A DNA stretch of 64,000 bases from Candidatus Limihabitans stercoravium. Lineage in GTDB: Bacteria > Bacillota > Clostridia > Christensenellales > CAG-314. The position numbers and the translations under genes were made by a program. Within the stretch, counting starts at the first letter, position 1. The number at the start of each line of letters is the position of its first letter. Location of the stretch: the NCBI GenBank assembly GCA_018715495.1, contig DVLO01000008.1:1-64000 (forward strand), given 5' to 3'. Shown here piece by piece: positions 35,028-44,371 of this stretch. Below the pieces are notes generated by a model, which searched no databases, was not told the origin of the DNA, and saw only the letters and a list, made by a program, of their open reading frames with translations.

Positions 35028-37634
35028 ATGAAAAAGTCACTTAGAATTTTGACTCTTGTGGTAGCACTGTGTGTGCTGGCAACACTAGTTGTTGCTTGTA
35101 AACCTGCTACCAAGTACACGGTAACATTTGATGCCGACGGTGGCACACCTGTGCCCGCTGCACAGGAAGTCAAAGAGGGAGAAAAGGCTACCAGACCTGA
35201 TGATCCCAAAAAGGACAACTTCAAGTTTCTTGGTTGGTACAACGGAGATACCAAGTATACTTTTGAAGAAGCTGTAACATCTGACATCACATTGAAGGCT
35301 AAGTGGGAAGCAATTTCTGTTGAATCCACAGAAACAACTGATGAAATCACCTATGAAACATCAATCATGGGAACAGGCATTTCTATCAAACTTGCTCTTA
35401 CATACGGAGTTGAATCTCACAAGATTACCGAAGTGGTATTCGGTGAATGTAAATTCACAACTGGCTCAAATTTCGAAACAACTTGGCAAGCAGGTAAGGA
35501 CGAAGCTGTCAAGGCCTACATCGGTATGACTCTTGAAGAAGTAATTGCTCTTGGCGCTCCTAGCGGTAACCAAGTAGTTACAGGTACAACACAATCATCT
35601 AAGGCATTGCTTGCTGCAATTCAGATGGCAGCAGGTACAGTTGGCAACAGCGATTCCGAATTTGTAGTAAACACGGCAACCGGTGAACTGACAGGTTACA
35701 CAGGTACTGCAAGTGAAGTTACAATTCCTTCCGCTGTAGGCGACATCGCAATCACCGGCATTTCTGACGGTGCATTTGCAAACAACACAAAAATCACCAA
35801 GGTTACAATTCCTAGCACAGTTGAATCCCTTTCTGAAGGTGCATTCACAGGCGCAACAAATCTTACGGAAGTTGTTTTCGAACAGGGCGGCACAAGTCCT
35901 GTAATGATTAAAGGTTCTTTCAAAGACCTGACAAAGCTCACAACGGTTACGCTTCCTTCCAAGTCCAGCTTGATGGCAAGCGCATTTGAAGGTTGTACAG
36001 CTCTTGCAACAATCAACGGTCTTGAAAACGCTACAGTAATTCAGAACAGAGCTTTCTTCGGTTGCACATCTTTGACAAGCGTTACAACATCGGCAACGAT
36101 GATTGGCGAAAGCGCATTCGAAGGCTGCACATCTCTTGAAAGCGTTACAATCAATGCAGGCACATTCATGAACATGGGTGCCAAGTACATCTTCAAGGAT
36201 TGTACATCTTTGGAAACATTCGAAATTCCCTCTGTTGTAACAAGTATTTCTACAACAAGTTTCGAAAATTGTTCTAAACTTACATTGACAGTTGCTGAAG
36301 GAAACACCAAGTACTTTGCGGAAGACGGCGTGTTGTACAGTGACAACAACCTTGTTTACGTACCTGCAGGCGTTACAACATTTGAAATTCCTGCAACAAT
36401 CACAAACATCGGAAGCATGCAGACAACTTTTGCCGACGCTTCCAAGATTACTGCTATCACAGTAAGTGCCAACAATACCAAGTTTGTAGCCGACAACGGA
36501 GTTTTGTATACAGCAGGTTACAAGCAATTGCTTTTCATTCCGTCATCTGTAGGTCCTACATTTGAAATCCGTCCGGAAACTGCAACCGTTGGCGTAATGG
36601 CATTTGCTTACAGCACAGGTATTGAAACAATTACTGTAAATGAAGCTAATACAAAGTTCCAGGTAATCGACAGCGTTTTGTATTTTGAATCAGGCACTGA
36701 TTCGTTCTACCTTGTAACTGTTGCTGACCGTACAGTTGCTAAGGAAGTTACAATTCTTGGCGGAAATGGCGACTACAGATTGTCCAATGTAATGAGAGGT
36801 GCATTTGATTTCGGTAAACTGACAGGAATCAAGTTCATGGAAGCTGACCACATCGGTACAGGTTGGACCAATGTTACTCTTGATGAATCCATGACAATCA
36901 AGGCTGCTGAACCTTGCCAGCGCAAGATCAACAGCAACATGTCAAAGTATAAGGACAGAGTTGAATACTTCTCTGTTGCTACATTTACTGTAAATAACGA
37001 AGCTGAACTTTGCAATGCGTTGAAACTCTCAGGTGTAAAAGAAATCGTTCTTGGTTCCGACATCGGAATTACTCCCGTTGACCTTGGAACATCTACGCTT
37101 TCTCCGTCCATTGTAATTGACGCTGACATCACAATTAACCTCAACAATCACAAGCTGTATGTTGTTTATGACGGCAAAGCAGTGTTTACATCAACTATCT
37201 GCATGTTCTCCATCAATGGTGCTGACGTTGTAATCAATGGTGAAGGAACACTTGACACCGAAGCAGGAAACAACAACAGTTACGGTATCAACATTATCAA
37301 CGGCGGATCTCTTACAATCAACGGTGGTAACTACTACGGTGCAATTTCTGCAGTTCAGGTACAAAAGGGTTCACTTGTAATCAATGGAGGACACTTTGAC
37401 CTTGCAACAACAGTTAAAGAACTTTATCCTTCCTATGCGAAGTACATCATCAACTGCATTGACGCTAACTTCAAGGACGGTTCGGCTACCATTACAATCA
37501 ATGGCGGAACTTTCGTCGGTATCGACTACTCCGCTAATCCCGAAGGTGAAGGAACATCATATATTGCAGAAGGCTACACGGTTGTATCCGAAAAACACGG
37601 CGAAGAAACATGGTACACGGTACAGGCTGCCTGA
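35028..37634 (+). CDS. BspA-like leucine-rich-repeat surface lipoprotein
   Basis: An 868-residue surface lipoprotein. Signal peptide with lipobox LVVAC (cysteine ~24). Residues ~30-92 form an InlB-type beta-grasp (Listeria-Bacteroides) repeat: YTVTFDADGGTPVP to FLGWYNGDTKYTF and LKAKW. Residues ~95-200 are a small domain I cannot name. Residues ~215-600 are LRR_5 (BspA/TpLRR) repeats with the IxxxAFxxCTSL pattern (SAFEGCTALATI, RAFFGCTSLTSV, SAFEGCTSLESV). Residues ~650-850 look like a right-handed beta-helix with repeated INGG turns (INGGSLTINGG, INGGHFD, INGGTFVG). Such proteins bind host or polymer surfaces. GGAGAA precedes the ATG; monocistronic, terminated. Confidence 0.9.
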   Translation: MKKSLRILTLVVALCVLATLVVACKPATKYTVTFDADGGTPVPAAQEVKEGEKATRPDDPKKDNFKFLGWYNGDTKYTFEEAVTSDITLKAKWEAISVESTETTDEITYETSIMGTGISIKLALTYGVESHKITEVVFGECKFTTGSNFETTWQAGKDEAVKAYIGMTLEEVIALGAPSGNQVVTGTTQSSKALLAAIQMAAGTVGNSDSEFVVNTATGELTGYTGTASEVTIPSAVGDIAITGISDGAFANNTKITKVTIPSTVESLSEGAFTGATNLTEVVFEQGGTSPVMIKGSFKDLTKLTTVTLPSKSSLMASAFEGCTALATINGLENATVIQNRAFFGCTSLTSVTTSATMIGESAFEGCTSLESVTINAGTFMNMGAKYIFKDCTSLETFEIPSVVTSISTTSFENCSKLTLTVAEGNTKYFAEDGVLYSDNNLVYVPAGVTTFEIPATITNIGSMQTTFADASKITAITVSANNTKFVADNGVLYTAGYKQLLFIPSSVGPTFEIRPETATVGVMAFAYSTGIETITVNEANTKFQVIDSVLYFESGTDSFYLVTVADRTVAKEVTILGGNGDYRLSNVMRGAFDFGKLTGIKFMEADHIGTGWTNVTLDESMTIKAAEPCQRKINSNMSKYKDRVEYFSVATFTVNNEAELCNALKLSGVKEIVLGSDIGITPVDLGTSTLSPSIVIDADITINLNNHKLYVVYDGKAVFTSTICMFSINGADVVINGEGTLDTEAGNNNSYGINIINGGSLTINGGNYYGAISAVQVQKGSLVINGGHFDLATTVKELYPSYAKYIINCIDANFKDGSATITINGGTFVGIDYSANPEGEGTSYIAEGYTVVSEKHGEETWYTVQAA

Positions 37635-37724
37635 GAATTTCGGTTTTACACTGATTTCATCATTCCGTTTAACTGAAATGATGAATGGTTAATGTACTTA
37701 AAATTTAATTACCAAAACAAAAAA

Positions 37725-37751
37725 AACCAAGCATTCGTGCTTGGTTTTTTT
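37725..37751. terminator. Bidirectional terminator
   Basis: AAACCAAGCA-TTCG-TGCTTGGTTT with A and T runs; the loop is a stable TTCG tetraloop. Confidence 0.92.
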
Positions 37752-37789
37752 GTTACGTTGGTATTTTTTCACATTCAAATTAATGTATA

Positions 37790-38479
37790 TCAGTTGAGTT
37801 GGAAAAGCATTTTGTCAAGAATGTTGTAAAGCTGTCCGTTGGCTGTGTAATCAGGGTCGGTTGTATAGTCTACGTATTGCTCAATGTGACTGTTGTCGAT
37901 ATCTGCCTGACGTATGCCTATGGCAATTCCGTTGTTTTCTCTGACAAATTTGAAACTTGGTATATCGGTAGAGCCGTCCCCAAGATATATTATTCTATCC
38001 GCATTACTTGCAATTGTTTTTAAAATACTCACTTTATCGTCATGTGTAAGCGCAATGGGGCGATTGTGAGTGTAGTCAATGTCGCTTGCGTAAATGTAGT
38101 TGAATTTGTGGGCAATGGGTGTTGCCTCTATCATTGATTTCAGCCCGCAGGAAATGACGTAGTGTTCTACAGTGAGATTGTGTTCTTTAAAGAGTTTGTT
38201 TACGCAGTCGAACCAACCTTCAACGCCTTTTTGCAGCACTGTATTTTTACCGTGTTTGGTAAGACCTACCTTGCTTATATCAACGTTGTGAGCGTTGCAC
38301 TCATCAATCAGCGTAATCAGGGCTGCATTTATTCCGTCGGTGTTGTCAGTAACCGACCGCTGTTCACACAGGCGCCAGTATTCGTCGGCTGTCAATCCCA
38401 GCGCAGGAATAAGACTGTATTCTTCCATGTCAGTCGTGGACAGCGTTCTGTCGAAGTCGTAAACGATTGCTATTGTCAT
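37790..38479 (-). CDS. HAD-superfamily phosphatase (PSP-like)
   Basis: A 229-residue hydrolase. HAD motif I is YDFDRTLS (residues ~7-14; nucleophile D8, acid D10), motif II VISCG, motif III lysine around HDDKVS, and motif IV YLGDGSTDIPSF. The helical cap between motifs I and II places it in subclass IB, the phosphoserine-phosphatase group. Substrate unknown. Its promoter lies at 38506-38534; no operon partner. Confidence 0.9.
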   Translation of the reverse strand: MTIAIVYDFDRTLSTTDMEEYSLIPALGLTADEYWRLCEQRSVTDNTDGINAALITLIDECNAHNVDISKVGLTKHGKNTVLQKGVEGWFDCVNKLFKEHNLTVEHYVISCGLKSMIEATPIAHKFNYIYASDIDYTHNRPIALTHDDKVSILKTIASNADRIIYLGDGSTDIPSFKFVRENNGIAIGIRQADIDNSHIEQYVDYTTDPDYTANGQLYNILDKMLFQLN

Positions 38480-38505
38480 TTTCTACCCCTTTATCATTTT
38501 GCAAC

Positions 38506-38534
38506 ATTGTATCACAAAGAGGTATTTGTTGCAA
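38506..38534 (-). promoter_or_regulatory. Promoter of the HAD phosphatase gene
   Basis: Minus strand TTGCAA-17-TACAAT, just upstream of the AAAGGGG ribosome site. Confidence 0.62.
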
Positions 38535-38664
38535 ATGTATTTGAAAAAAGTGTATTTGCTACATCAATTTACAAATTCTGACAAATTGCGTAGTTTTATT
38601 TAATGTACAATTTCGGTGGTAAACTGGTAATGCGGACAGTAATCTAGTACCAAGGAAGGGTAAT

Positions 38665-39507
38665 ATGTATTGCAAGAAGATACTGATTTTTAACAATGTT
38701 GACAACAGTGCGGCGATAAAGGGCAGGCAGTTGTGCGGTATGTTAAAGACTGAGGGCATTGGAAACAATGTCACGGATTGTCGGTTATTTGTGACCAACG
38801 CAAGACCTGACATTGACACCTGGTATTGTGTAGTGCGTGTAAACGGCAAGGTGTTCAGTAAACAGTGTCAATTAAATAATTTCTGTTTTCAGCTGCCTGT
38901 AAATGTAACCGGAGATATTGCCTGTGTGTTGGTTGCAAACATCGGAAATCCTACTGTAGTTGCAACAGCGTGTATAGGTGAGTCGTCGAATCTGCAATAC
39001 CTTTTGGCGAATGCATCCAAACTGGTGTCAAGCGATCAGTGGACGGAATACGAAAAGTTCGTTGCTGCGACTGATGACTTCTATGGCAATGCACAGGCGG
39101 TAGATGTGGGTAAATTGCTTGAAAACGCACAAAGCAAGTACAAGACGGTAGAAGAATACAGTACGGCATTCGACAAGTACTACGCAGGCGGACGCCAGGA
39201 CAACTACTATCAGAGTGTAAAAAAGGAAATCACCAATCTGTTTTTACAATTTCCGCCTTACTATCCTTTAATAAGGCAATTCCCCGATTGCTTTTTCGTC
39301 AGAGTAGATTTTCCCACGGGCAACAGATTTTTTGTAATGGGATTGTTACAACAGGACAACGCCGTCCGATACATATGTTACGGATTGCCTGCCGATAAGG
39401 AAGGTTTCGACGACAAGGATTTTTCTTACCTGTCATGCAGTGACGGGGGATTCTGGATGCTTTACCAGGACGCAAATACCGGTCAGATAACATCCTATAA
39501 GGAGTAA
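38665..39507 (+). CDS. Conserved protein of unknown function, seen in Clostridia
   Basis: A 280-residue soluble protein. The N-terminal ~110 residues form a small beta-rich domain. A helical linker (~115-175) contains SSDQWTEYEKFVAATDDFYG. The C-terminal ~100 residues resemble a module I remember from many clostridial hypothetical proteins: FFVRVDFPTGNRFFVMGLL, YICYGLPADKEGF and GGFWMLYQDANTGQI. Its function is unknown to me. AAGGAAGG precedes the ATG. It stands alone between the divergent HAD gene and a lipoprotein gene. Confidence 0.8.
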   Translation: MYCKKILIFNNVDNSAAIKGRQLCGMLKTEGIGNNVTDCRLFVTNARPDIDTWYCVVRVNGKVFSKQCQLNNFCFQLPVNVTGDIACVLVANIGNPTVVATACIGESSNLQYLLANASKLVSSDQWTEYEKFVAATDDFYGNAQAVDVGKLLENAQSKYKTVEEYSTAFDKYYAGGRQDNYYQSVKKEITNLFLQFPPYYPLIRQFPDCFFVRVDFPTGNRFFVMGLLQQDNAVRYICYGLPADKEGFDDKDFSYLSCSDGGFWMLYQDANTGQITSYKE

Positions 39508-39586
39508 ATTTCCCTTTATTGCTCTGTGAATGCTCATTTGCTGATGGTATGTTGTTGCAACAGCCGTATTTATTGCGTAAAAAATG

Positions 39587-39615
39587 TTGCAATTTTTCAA
39601 ATTATGCTTTATAAT
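39587..39615 (+). promoter_or_regulatory. Promoter of the DUF5050-like lipoprotein gene
   Basis: TTGCAA-17-TATAAT. Confidence 0.7.
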
Positions 39616-39653
39616 GAAAGCCTATGAGCATATACAAAAGGAGTTTTATATAA

Positions 39654-41078
39654 ATGTTCAAGAGCAATTTTTCTAAAAAAGCGTTGATCATGGTAGTTTC
39701 GTTGATTTTGCTTGTGTCAACATTGCTTGTTGCATGTAATCCTACGGGCAGCGAATTTAACGAATTCCCCTCACTTCCTGCTGCGGGCGAAGTGTCCAGC
39801 AACGGCGGTATTGCTGTGGCTTACGGCGACTACATCTACTACGTCAACGGTTACAACAGTTCTTATACAGGAAGCAACAAGTACGAAGGAGATGTAGCAT
39901 TGGGCAACATCGTTCGTATCGCAAAAAGCGACCTTGCCGAAATTGTTGAAATCAACAATGAAGATACAACAACAAGCAAGAAGACTGAAAAGATCGCTGA
40001 ACAAGTTTACGAAAAGTCTGAATTGGTTGTACCCAAGGTTGTTTACTCAGGTAACACAACAGATACATCCGTTACAGGTATCTACATTTTCGGAAACAAG
40101 TTGTACTACACAACACCCAACGATGATCTTACAGCAAACGGTAGTGTGAAGTACAGTGAACTGTGCATCTACAGTGCTGACCTTGACGGCAAGAACAACA
40201 CCAAGTTGTTTACAATGACATCCAACAGCCTTGTGATGAGCCTGATGGAAAAGGATTCCAAGGTTTACGCAATGTACGTTGAAACAACAGCAACAGACAC
40301 AACAAAGGCTGGTCTGTACTGCGTTGAACTTACTGCAAGCGACAGAACAGCTACATTGATCAGTGAAAGCGCTACAACAGTTTCCTTTGACAAGAACACA
40401 CTTTCTGCTTACTATCACAACAAGGACGGCAGTATCTGCAGTTACACAGTAGGTGATGAAAGCGAAACAGTGCTTGTGGAAAAGACAAAGGATTCCACAA
40501 TGACCTACACAATTGTTTCCAACAACAAGGGAACAGTTTACTTCAAGCAGGTAGACAGCACAAATACATCATTGAAGTACGGTCTTCTTGCAATCAAGAA
40601 GGGCGATGAAAAGGCTGTAAGCGTATTTGCTGATGAAAGCAAGACAGGTATCTTCGGTTACGAAGAAGGCGTTGTACTTGCAGACAAACTTGCTGAATCT
40701 TCATTGAATGTTTACCAGCTGATTTACACAAGCGGTTCGGCTGAAGAAATCATTTATGTTCTTCCCGAAAGCAGTCAGGGTAGCACAATCACCATCAACA
40801 AGATTGACGGCGACACATTGTACTACACAATCGACAGCAAGCTGTATTCGTTGAACTTGAAGACTGTTCTTGAAAGCGGTGAACCTGCAACAGGCGACGA
40901 CATCACATTTGTTGCTTACTCTGTTGCTTCTACAACAGGTTGGGCAGCTTACGATGTATTGGGCGAATACGTTTTCAGTTTCAGCGGCGACAAGGTTCAG
41001 GTTGTCAAGTACGATGTTGAAAAGGAAGCTAACATCACAACAGACATCACATCTGTAAAGCCAAGCGAAGAAGAGTAA
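39654..41078 (+). CDS. Large lipoprotein, probable beta-propeller
   Basis: A 474-residue lipoprotein: signal peptide with lipobox LLVAC (cysteine ~28). The mature part repeats short strands of the type YGDYIYYVNG, GNKLYYTTPN, GDTLYYTIDSKLYSLNL, with aromatic pairs before glycine or aspartate, as in DUF5050-type (LRP1-like) beta-propellers. Threonine, serine and lysine are plentiful in the linking parts. Probably an extracellular binding protein; the ligand is unknown. Ribosome site AAAGGAG; followed by a strong terminator. Confidence 0.78.
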   Translation: MFKSNFSKKALIMVVSLILLVSTLLVACNPTGSEFNEFPSLPAAGEVSSNGGIAVAYGDYIYYVNGYNSSYTGSNKYEGDVALGNIVRIAKSDLAEIVEINNEDTTTSKKTEKIAEQVYEKSELVVPKVVYSGNTTDTSVTGIYIFGNKLYYTTPNDDLTANGSVKYSELCIYSADLDGKNNTKLFTMTSNSLVMSLMEKDSKVYAMYVETTATDTTKAGLYCVELTASDRTATLISESATTVSFDKNTLSAYYHNKDGSICSYTVGDESETVLVEKTKDSTMTYTIVSNNKGTVYFKQVDSTNTSLKYGLLAIKKGDEKAVSVFADESKTGIFGYEEGVVLADKLAESSLNVYQLIYTSGSAEEIIYVLPESSQGSTITINKIDGDTLYYTIDSKLYSLNLKTVLESGEPATGDDITFVAYSVASTTGWAAYDVLGEYVFSFSGDKVQVVKYDVEKEANITTDITSVKPSEEE

Positions 41079-41092
41079 TCTTTAAAACATTC

Positions 41093-41122
41093 AAGACAGG
41101 ATGGCGACATCCTGTCTTTTTT
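41093..41122 (+). terminator. Terminator
   Basis: AAGACAGGATG-GCGA-CATCCTGTCTT with seven Ts; GNRA tetraloop. Confidence 0.93.
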
Positions 41123-41155
41123 TGCACGTCGCACATTTTTTACCGCATGTACGCA

Positions 41156-41316
41156 GTCTACTTTTATTAGAGTGTAGAATATACCCATTTGTATTGACAA
41201 ATAGGTTGTACTGATGTATTATATACTAGCCTTTCGGGGTAAGGATTTTTATGAGATTACGAATTAAATTGTCTACAATGCAGATCATTGCATTGGGATT
41301 TATCATCATCATATTT
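41156..41316 (+). repeat. Direct repeat copy 1 (partial duplicate of the ktrB start)
   Basis: Bases 41191-41316 match 41411-41536 with three mismatches in about 126, at a distance of exactly 220. The match begins ahead of the promoter and ends after codon 22 of ktrB. A second, shorter matching patch (GTCTACTTTTATTAGAGT) lies at 41156 against 41376, again 220 apart. Confidence 0.92.
41194..41222 (+). promoter_or_regulatory. Duplicate ktrB promoter (copy 1)
   Basis: TTGACA-17-TATTAT, identical to that of copy 2. Confidence 0.72.
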
Positions 41317-41424
41317 TGCCTGTTCGACAATAAACAGGTTAGTGTAAGTTGTGCAGTGTGTTGCAATTGCTTGTTGTCTACTTTTGTTAGAGTTACTAAC
41401 AGCGTCGATTGTATTGACAAATAG
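41251..41424 (+). pseudogene. Truncated duplicate of the ktrB N-terminus
   Basis: From its own AAGGAT ribosome site and ATG it encodes MRLRIKLSTMQIIALGFIII plus two more residues as in ktrB, then runs into unrelated codons (CLFDNKQVSVS...) and stops at TAG, 57 residues in all. It may be a remnant of a tandem duplication followed by deletion, or a small leader ORF; a hydrophobic first helix remains. Transcription from its promoter would continue into the real ktrB. Confidence 0.7.
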
Positions 41425-41536
41425 GTTGTACTGATGTATTATATACTAGCCTTTCGGGGTAAGGATTATTATGAGATTACGAATTAAACTTTCTACAATG
41501 CAGATCATTGCATTGGGATTTATCATCATCATATTT
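41376..41536 (+). repeat. Direct repeat copy 2 (native ktrB promoter and start)
   Basis: The counterpart of 41156-41316; here the reading frame continues into the full KtrB protein. Confidence 0.92.
41414..41442 (+). promoter_or_regulatory. ktrB promoter (copy 2)
   Basis: TTGACA-17-TATTAT, 29 bases ahead of the ATG of ktrB. Confidence 0.75.
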
Positions 41537-42808
41537 ATTGGTGCATGTCTGCTCTGTCTGCCCTTTGCGTCGACAAACGGAAGTGTTGATTTCGTTGACG
41601 CTCTGTTTACTGCAACTTCCGCAACATGCGTTACGGGATTGGTAGTAATGGACACGGGTACGGAATGGACTCTGTTCGGACAGATTGTAATCCTTGTCAT
41701 GATTCAGATCGGTGGTCTGGGCTTCATGACATTTGCAATACTGTTTCTAAGGATATTCCGTCGGCGTTTCGGGTTGAAGAACAAGGAAGTAATGGTGGAA
41801 AGCATCAATACAAGCAACCTTGCAAGAATTGTATCCATAACAAACAAGATGTTGTGGGGTACATTGATATTCGAATTGAGCGGTGCCGTGCTTCTTGCGA
41901 TAAGGTTTGTTCCCGAATACGGCTGGGGACAGGGATTGTGGTACGGATTATTCCACTCCGTTTCGGCATTCTGTAACGCAGGTTTTGACCTGCTTGGCGT
42001 GGAGACTCCCTTTATTTCGCTTGTCAATTACGCCGATGATCTGCTTGTAAACGGCGTTATCATGGCATTGATTGTAATCGGTGGTATAGGTTTCCTTGTG
42101 TGGGACGACATCACCAAGTTTGGTGTGCGTGTCAAGAGATATTCTCTGACAAGCAAGATTGTACTCAGTTTTTCCGCAATACTGATTGTTGGCGGTGCAT
42201 TGCTGATGTACCTCACCGAATACGCAGGCAAGGACACAGGTCTTACCTTCGGTCAGGAAGTGCTGCGCAGTCTTTTCGCTTCTGTTACCGCACGTACAGC
42301 AGGATTTAACACAATCAATCTTTCTGAAATGTCGGAAGGCGGACGACTTGTTACAATGTTGCTGATGTTTATCGGCGGCAGCCCCGGATCTACTGCCGGC
42401 GGTATCAAGACAACGACTTTCGCTGTAATTTTCATATATACATTTGCAGGAGTTTCGCACAAGCAAAGTGCTGACGTGTTCGGAAGAAGAATTCCCGACG
42501 GAGCATTCAAACGCGCCGTGTACGTGTTTTTTACCAACTTGCTGTTGGTGGTTGCAGGTACATTTGTTATCAGCTGTTTGAATCCCGACATCAGGTTCAG
42601 CAGTGTAATGTTTGAATGTTTTTCTGCTATCGGTACGGTAGGTCTGACTGTCGGTATCACAACGGAACTGGACACCGTTTCACACATCGTTCTTATATTG
42701 TTGATGTATCTTGGCAGAGTGGGTAGCATTTCGTTTGCAACGGTATTGTTTGAAAAACGGGCAAGACCTGCTGTTGTCAATCCCAAAGAACGTATTACAA
42801 TTGGTTAG
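41471..42808 (+). CDS. ktrB: Potassium uptake membrane subunit KtrB/TrkH
   Basis: A 445-residue channel-like K+ transporter. Four M1-P-M2 repeats are present; selectivity-filter glycines occur in SATCVTGLV, HSVSAFCNAGF, TARTAGFNTI and FSAIGTVGLTVG. The gating-loop region GGSPGSTAGGIKTTTF after the third repeat is characteristic of KtrB. It works with the cytosolic nucleotide-sensing KtrA encoded 12 bases downstream. AAGGAT lies before the ATG. The promoter and first 22 codons are duplicated just upstream. Confidence 0.94.
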   Translation: MRLRIKLSTMQIIALGFIIIIFIGACLLCLPFASTNGSVDFVDALFTATSATCVTGLVVMDTGTEWTLFGQIVILVMIQIGGLGFMTFAILFLRIFRRRFGLKNKEVMVESINTSNLARIVSITNKMLWGTLIFELSGAVLLAIRFVPEYGWGQGLWYGLFHSVSAFCNAGFDLLGVETPFISLVNYADDLLVNGVIMALIVIGGIGFLVWDDITKFGVRVKRYSLTSKIVLSFSAILIVGGALLMYLTEYAGKDTGLTFGQEVLRSLFASVTARTAGFNTINLSEMSEGGRLVTMLLMFIGGSPGSTAGGIKTTTFAVIFIYTFAGVSHKQSADVFGRRIPDGAFKRAVYVFFTNLLLVVAGTFVISCLNPDIRFSSVMFECFSAIGTVGLTVGITTELDTVSHIVLILLMYLGRVGSISFATVLFEKRARPAVVNPKERITIG

Positions 42809-42819
42809 GAGTATTTAGT

Positions 42820-43467
42820 ATGGCATTGAAATCTTTTTTAATCATAGGCATGGGTTCATTCGGAACACATCTTTGCAAGGCATTGGCTAAAAGAAAGTGC
42901 GACATCATGATTGCCGATTCCGACGAAAACTGCGTGGAAAAAATGTTGCCTTACGTCACAAGTGCCAAGATCGGCAACTGCTGTGATGAACAGGTTCTTC
43001 GTTCCTTCGACATTCCGTCCTTCGATGTGTGTTTTGTGTGCATGGGTAACAATTTCCAGAACAGCCTGCAAATCACCAATCTTTTAAAGGAACTTGGCGC
43101 TAAAAAGGTGTACAGCAAGGCGGAAGAAGATGTTCAGGCGAAGTTCCTGTTGAACAACGGCGCTGACAAAATCATCTACAGCGAAAAGGATATTGCCGAA
43201 AAACTTGCCGTAATCGAATGTTCAACAAACGTTTTCGACCGCATCGAACTTGCTGCGGGGTACGACCTCATCGAAATGCGTTGTCCCAAGAAGTGGGTGG
43301 GTAAATCCATCATGCAGTTGAACATCCGTCACAACTACCACTTGAATGCCATTGCGGTGAGGACAGGTGACAAGTTTGTGCCGCTGGTTTCCCCCGAATA
43401 CGTGTTCGGCAAGGATGACCACATCATTGTACTTGGAAGTAGCGAAGACGCCGAAAAACTTGGTTAA
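42820..43467 (+). CDS. ktrA: Potassium uptake regulatory subunit KtrA/TrkA
   Basis: A 215-residue RCK protein that gates KtrB. Residues 1-125 form the Rossmann RCK_N domain with GMGSFGTHL (ATP/NAD-binding GxGxxG) and the acid end of strand 2 (IADSDE). Residues ~135-215 are the RCK_C domain with GKSIMQLNIRHNYHLNAIAV, which in Bacillus KtrA binds c-di-AMP. Same operon as ktrB. Confidence 0.94.
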   Translation: MALKSFLIIGMGSFGTHLCKALAKRKCDIMIADSDENCVEKMLPYVTSAKIGNCCDEQVLRSFDIPSFDVCFVCMGNNFQNSLQITNLLKELGAKKVYSKAEEDVQAKFLLNNGADKIIYSEKDIAEKLAVIECSTNVFDRIELAAGYDLIEMRCPKKWVGKSIMQLNIRHNYHLNAIAVRTGDKFVPLVSPEYVFGKDDHIIVLGSSEDAEKLG

Positions 43468-43550
43468 TTTTTACCCAATCTTTACAAAAGACCTGTTGAT
43501 TTTTGACGTCGATTGGAGTACAATGCTTATAACAGAATATTTGACTTTAT

Positions 43551-43750
43551 CGGTTGTCACACGGTGACATTAAAAGGGAACAATGTGCAAATCATTGACA
43601 GTCCCGCTACGGTAAGTTGCGCCACGTTGTGGCGAAATGTTCTTTCCACTGGTTTCGCCGGGAAGGGAAGTACAGCTGTTTCTACAGTAATTCAACAAGT
43701 CCGGATACCTGCCGCACAAGTCGGTCGCAAAATCCCCTCGGTGTAAGGGC
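43551..43750 (+). ncRNA. Cobalamin (B12) riboswitch
   Basis: Conserved core elements occur in order: AAAAGGGAACAATGTGCAAATC (43571), ACAGTCCCGCTACGGTAAG (43598), CCACTG and GGGAAGG (43647-43676), and the B12 box AAGTCCGGATACCTGCCG (43698). The following gene pair looks like a vitamin B12 uptake unit. A terminator lies 40 bases after it, so control is probably by premature termination. Edges are approximate. Confidence 0.93.
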
Positions 43751-43789
43751 ATGACTGAAACAGTGTACCTGTGTATCTTTGTATCTTTT

Positions 43790-43821
43790 GTGCTGTCCTG
43801 AGGGACAGCACTTTTTATTTT
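43790..43821 (+). terminator. Terminator of the B12 riboswitch
   Basis: GTGCTGTCC-TGAG-GGACAGCAC followed by TTTTTATTTTT, between the aptamer and the first gene. Confidence 0.9.
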
Positions 43822-43858
43822 TGATCTTGATTTTTATTAAATACAAAAGGAGAACAAC

Positions 43859-44359
43859 ATGAAAAACACAATCAAGATTTTATCACTTGTAGTGGCATTG
43901 ATTGCCATGGTAACACTGTTTGTTGCTTGCGCACCCGAAACTTCGGTAGAAAGCGACGTAAACGTTACATTGCCTGAACTTCAGGAAGGTTACGCTTACC
44001 TTGTAATTTACGAAAAGGATGACGCTCCCTGCACCGTAATGAGTGTGAAAATCGAAGACCTTGAAGACGCTACAGTAATTACAATGTTCAATTACCTTAA
44101 AGAAAACGAAGACCTTCACCTTGTTTCTGGCGACGGTGAATGGGGCGCTTACGTTGACGAAATCGGTAACATCAAGAATGACAGCGCAACCGGTAGCTAT
44201 CTTTACTTCTACACAACAGTTGAAAGCGACTTCGATACATCTGCTTACGTTCAGACAATCAAGGTTGGCGGTCACGACCTTACGAGCAGCGGTGTAGGCG
44301 TTGGCGAAATGAAACTTGAAAGCAAGTGCATCATTTACGTAGGATTGATTACTTACTAA
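43859..44359 (+). CDS. Transcobalamin-like (DUF4430-type) lipoprotein
   Basis: A 166-residue lipoprotein with lipobox LFVAC (cysteine ~25). The mature 140 residues match the pattern of the transcobalamin C-terminal-like fold (DUF4430): a strand, ATVITMFNYLKENEDLHLV, DEIGNIKNDSATGSYLYFYT and a final strand before the end. Placed behind a cobalamin riboswitch and 12 bases before an ECF S component, it probably captures corrinoids at the surface and passes them to the transporter. The role follows from context; the fold assignment is by eye. AAAGGAG precedes the ATG. Confidence 0.82.
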   Translation: MKNTIKILSLVVALIAMVTLFVACAPETSVESDVNVTLPELQEGYAYLVIYEKDDAPCTVMSVKIEDLEDATVITMFNYLKENEDLHLVSGDGEWGAYVDEIGNIKNDSATGSYLYFYTTVESDFDTSAYVQTIKVGGHDLTSSGVGVGEMKLESKCIIYVGLITY

Positions 44360-44371
44360 TAAGGATTTAAT

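Noticed and set aside
41251-41424. Functional short KtrB subunit
   Set aside because: Only the first helix is kept; after codon 22 the sequence is unrelated.
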